A program made the position numbers and the translations under genes. This document shows, in pieces, positions 62,283 through 64,000 of a stretch of 64,000 bases of DNA. The stretch is from the NCBI GenBank assembly GCA_023393095.1, contig JAEWMT010000002.1, positions 1 through 64,000 on the forward strand. Reading direction: 5' to 3'. The notes beneath the pieces were generated by a model that saw only the letters and a list, made by a program, of their open reading frames with translations, ran no database searches and had not been told where the DNA came from. Position 1 is the stretch's first letter, and each line of letters begins with the position of its first letter. Source of the DNA: Bacillota bacterium (GTDB taxonomy: Bacteria > Bacillota > Clostridia > Lachnospirales > Lachnospiraceae).

Positions 62283-63626
62283 CTATACCTTTTTAAATCT
62301 TGCTAAAAAAAAGCCATCGGTATTGTGGATACCCTGTAGCAATTGCAGATACCCCTCCTTTGCTGTACCACCCCAAAGCTTCTTTGGAATAAGAGGCTCT
62401 AGACTATCAGCCTTAAAATCATAATTATCTAAAAACCAGTCACGGTTTTCCTTATTTTCCTCACGGTTTACTGTACAAGTGCTGTAAATCAGTATTCCGC
62501 CCTTTTTTACATAGCTTTGCACCGTACTTAATATTTTTCTTTGTAATTCTACCAATTCTTTATGTTGATTTTGTGTCAGCTTGTATTTAATGTCAGGTTT
62601 TTTACCAATTACACCCAATCCGCTACAAGGAAGATCCGCGATTACAATGTCAACCTGACCGATTAGCTCTTCATCCGGTTTTGCCGCATCCCACACCTTT
62701 GTTTTCACATTGGTAAATCCCATCCGATGACTATTTTCATCGATTAATCTAATCTTATAATCGGTAATGTCCCTTGCCGATACACATTTTGCTTTTTCTG
62801 CGGCATGAAGGGCTTTTCCACCTGGTGCTGCACAGACATCCACTACGAAATCATTTTCTCCGATACCTGCTGCCTCACAAACCAGCATGGAGCTGACATC
62901 CTGAACCGCAAAGCATCCCTGCCCAAATGCATCTAGGCTTTCGATATAATTAAAATCGTTGATTTTAAATGCATAGTTTAAATAATCGTTTTCTGTAACG
63001 GTTACTCCTTCATTTTCAAGCATAGCTTTAAGTTTCTCAGGTGCAAGCTTACGACGGTTGCACCTAATGGTAACCTCTTTCTCCTTTAGGGAAGCCTCGA
63101 ACATCTTCTCTACCGTTTCAAAATCATATTGATTTAAAAGTAAAACAACCAGCCATTCCGGAACCGAATAAGTGATTTCAAGATATGTTTTCGGTTCTTT
63201 TAGCCGGTCAGGATAGCTAATCTCATTATATTCTCTGGAAATATTACGCAAAACTCCGTTAACAAATCCGGACAATTTGGTGAAGCCCCGTTTTTTGGCC
63301 AGCTTCACTGCTTCGTTGCATACTGCTGATACCGGAACCTGATCCATATATACAATCTGATATACGCTCATTCGAAGCAGATTTCTTATCAATGGTTTCA
63401 TCTTCTGTACCGGTAGCGAGGAAAACTGGTTAATAATATAATCCAGTTTTAGATATATCTTAATGGTACCTGTGAAAATTCTGGAGATAAATGCACGTTC
63501 CTGTTTTTCCATCTGCTGATGATTCCTCAGCGTAGTTTTTAAAACAGTATGACTGTATTTATCTCCTTCCAGCACCTCTATTAGCATATCAAGAACAATT
63601 TCTCTTGCATTTGCTTTATCAGTCAC
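62283..63626 (-). CDS. rsmB: 16S rRNA (cytosine-967-C5)-methyltransferase RsmB
   Basis: RsmB methylates C967 of 16S rRNA. The 447-residue protein has an N-terminal NusB-like domain and a SAM-methyltransferase domain with VCAAPGGKALHAAE, ADLPCSGLGVIGKKPDIKY and the catalytic STCTVNREENK. The start is GTG with GGAGG eight bases upstream, overlapping the preceding gene by eight bases. Confidence 0.96.
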   Translation of the reverse strand: MTDKANAREIVLDMLIEVLEGDKYSHTVLKTTLRNHQQMEKQERAFISRIFTGTIKIYLKLDYIINQFSSLPVQKMKPLIRNLLRMSVYQIVYMDQVPVSAVCNEAVKLAKKRGFTKLSGFVNGVLRNISREYNEISYPDRLKEPKTYLEITYSVPEWLVVLLLNQYDFETVEKMFEASLKEKEVTIRCNRRKLAPEKLKAMLENEGVTVTENDYLNYAFKINDFNYIESLDAFGQGCFAVQDVSSMLVCEAAGIGENDFVVDVCAAPGGKALHAAEKAKCVSARDITDYKIRLIDENSHRMGFTNVKTKVWDAAKPDEELIGQVDIVIADLPCSGLGVIGKKPDIKYKLTQNQHKELVELQRKILSTVQSYVKKGGILIYSTCTVNREENKENRDWFLDNYDFKADSLEPLIPKKLWGGTAKEGYLQLLQGIHNTDGFFLARFKKV

Positions 63627-64000
63627 GGTTTCTTCCTCCACCAAATAGAATAAGTAGTCTTAACAGCTGTAATATCGATGCTGCTGCTGCCGCAACATAG
63701 GTAAGTGCCGCCGCATCCAAGACCTTCTTAGACTGTCTTAGTTCATCCTGATATAAGATACCTGTTTCCCCCAATTTAGTAATTGCTCTTCTAGAAGCAT
63801 TAAACTCCACCGGAAGGGTGACCACCTGAAATAAAACAGCCACAGTAAATAGAATAATTCCCAAATTAATCAGAAACCAGTTCTGTCCCATAAAAATACC
63901 AAGTATAATAATGGGCCAGGCAGCCATGGAACCCAGATTAGCTACCGGAACCAAAGCTCCGCGGATCTTCAGCGGAATATAAGAATTCTGATGTTGAATG
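63619..64000 (-). CDS. YugP-like zinc metallopeptidase (N-terminus outside window)
   Basis: Only the C-terminal part is present. The visible sequence IQHQNSYIPLKIRGALVPVA followed by NLGSMAAWPIII is that of the YugP/neutral zinc metallopeptidase family, where HQ lies in the extended zinc motif. Four or so membrane helices follow, with the conserved LPVEFNASRRAI. It overlaps rsmB by eight bases in the usual yugP-rsmB-rlmN-prpC-prkC order. The catalytic HExxH is beyond the right edge. Confidence 0.92.
   Translation of the reverse strand, partial: IQHQNSYIPLKIRGALVPVANLGSMAAWPIIILGIFMGQNWFLINLGIILFTVAVLFQVVTLPVEFNASRRAITKLGETGILYQDELRQSKKVLDAAALTYVAAAAASILQLLRLLILFGGGRNRD

Overview
This window looks like a chromosome segment from a low-GC, spore-forming, motile Gram-positive of the Clostridia. 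Gene order and protein character suggest Lachnospiraceae, in the Lachnoclostridium phytofermentans direction; that placement is from memory of the group and was not searched. Nearly all genes are on the minus strand, so operons read right to left. The only plus-strand genes recognised are the YlmC/YmxH-type gene and nrdR. I see no rRNA, tRNA, CRISPR array, prophage or transposase gene.

(1) 1-22.6 kb is one long flagellar operon: flgB-flgC-fliE-fliF-fliG-fliH-fliI-fliJ-motE-like-fliK-flgD-(TIGR02530-type)-flgE-flbD-motA-motB-fliL-fliM-fliY-cheY-fliO-fliP-fliQ-fliR-flhB-flhA. It encodes rod, MS ring, switch, export apparatus, hook, stator and the CheY/FliY signalling output. flhA runs off the left edge. 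(2) 22.9-28.7 kb holds codY, topA, dprA and a ComM-type ATPase, which is the Bacillus-like context without trmFO, xerC and hslUV. (3) 29-36 kb is mixed: YlmC/YmxH, nrdR, a PadR/DUF1700 pair, a secreted-type unknown, a zinc-ribbon protein, a flippase-like membrane protein and a LytTR two-component pair. (4) 36-53 kb is the sporulation and division block: spoIIGA-sigE-sigG, and a reduced dcw cluster mraZ-rsmH-ftsL-ftsI-spoVD-mraY-murD-ftsW-murA-divIB-ftsZ. (5) 53-64 kb holds lgt, ychF and the conserved block yugP-rsmB-rlmN-prpC-prkC-rsgA-rpe-thiN, which covers translation quality control and cell-wall-sensing phosphorylation.

The genes are mostly standard. The unexplained material lies between them: (a) a ~36-bp element sits immediately before the ribosome binding site of four unrelated genes (flbD, ymxH, ftsI, murD); (b) five imperfect GGAGGC-type palindromes are stacked in the flhB-flhA gap, the nearest able to pair with the flhA Shine-Dalgarno; (c) several 80-254-bp intergenic sequences are imperfect palindromes built around a single centre, one with a flanking 6-bp direct repeat like a MITE target duplication; (d) short tandem duplications overlap the stop codons of ftsZ and spoVD. 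Regulatory sites include a MraZ-box array, a perfect Spo0A box between codY and the flagellar operon, and a spoIIG-like promoter with an unusually long spacer.
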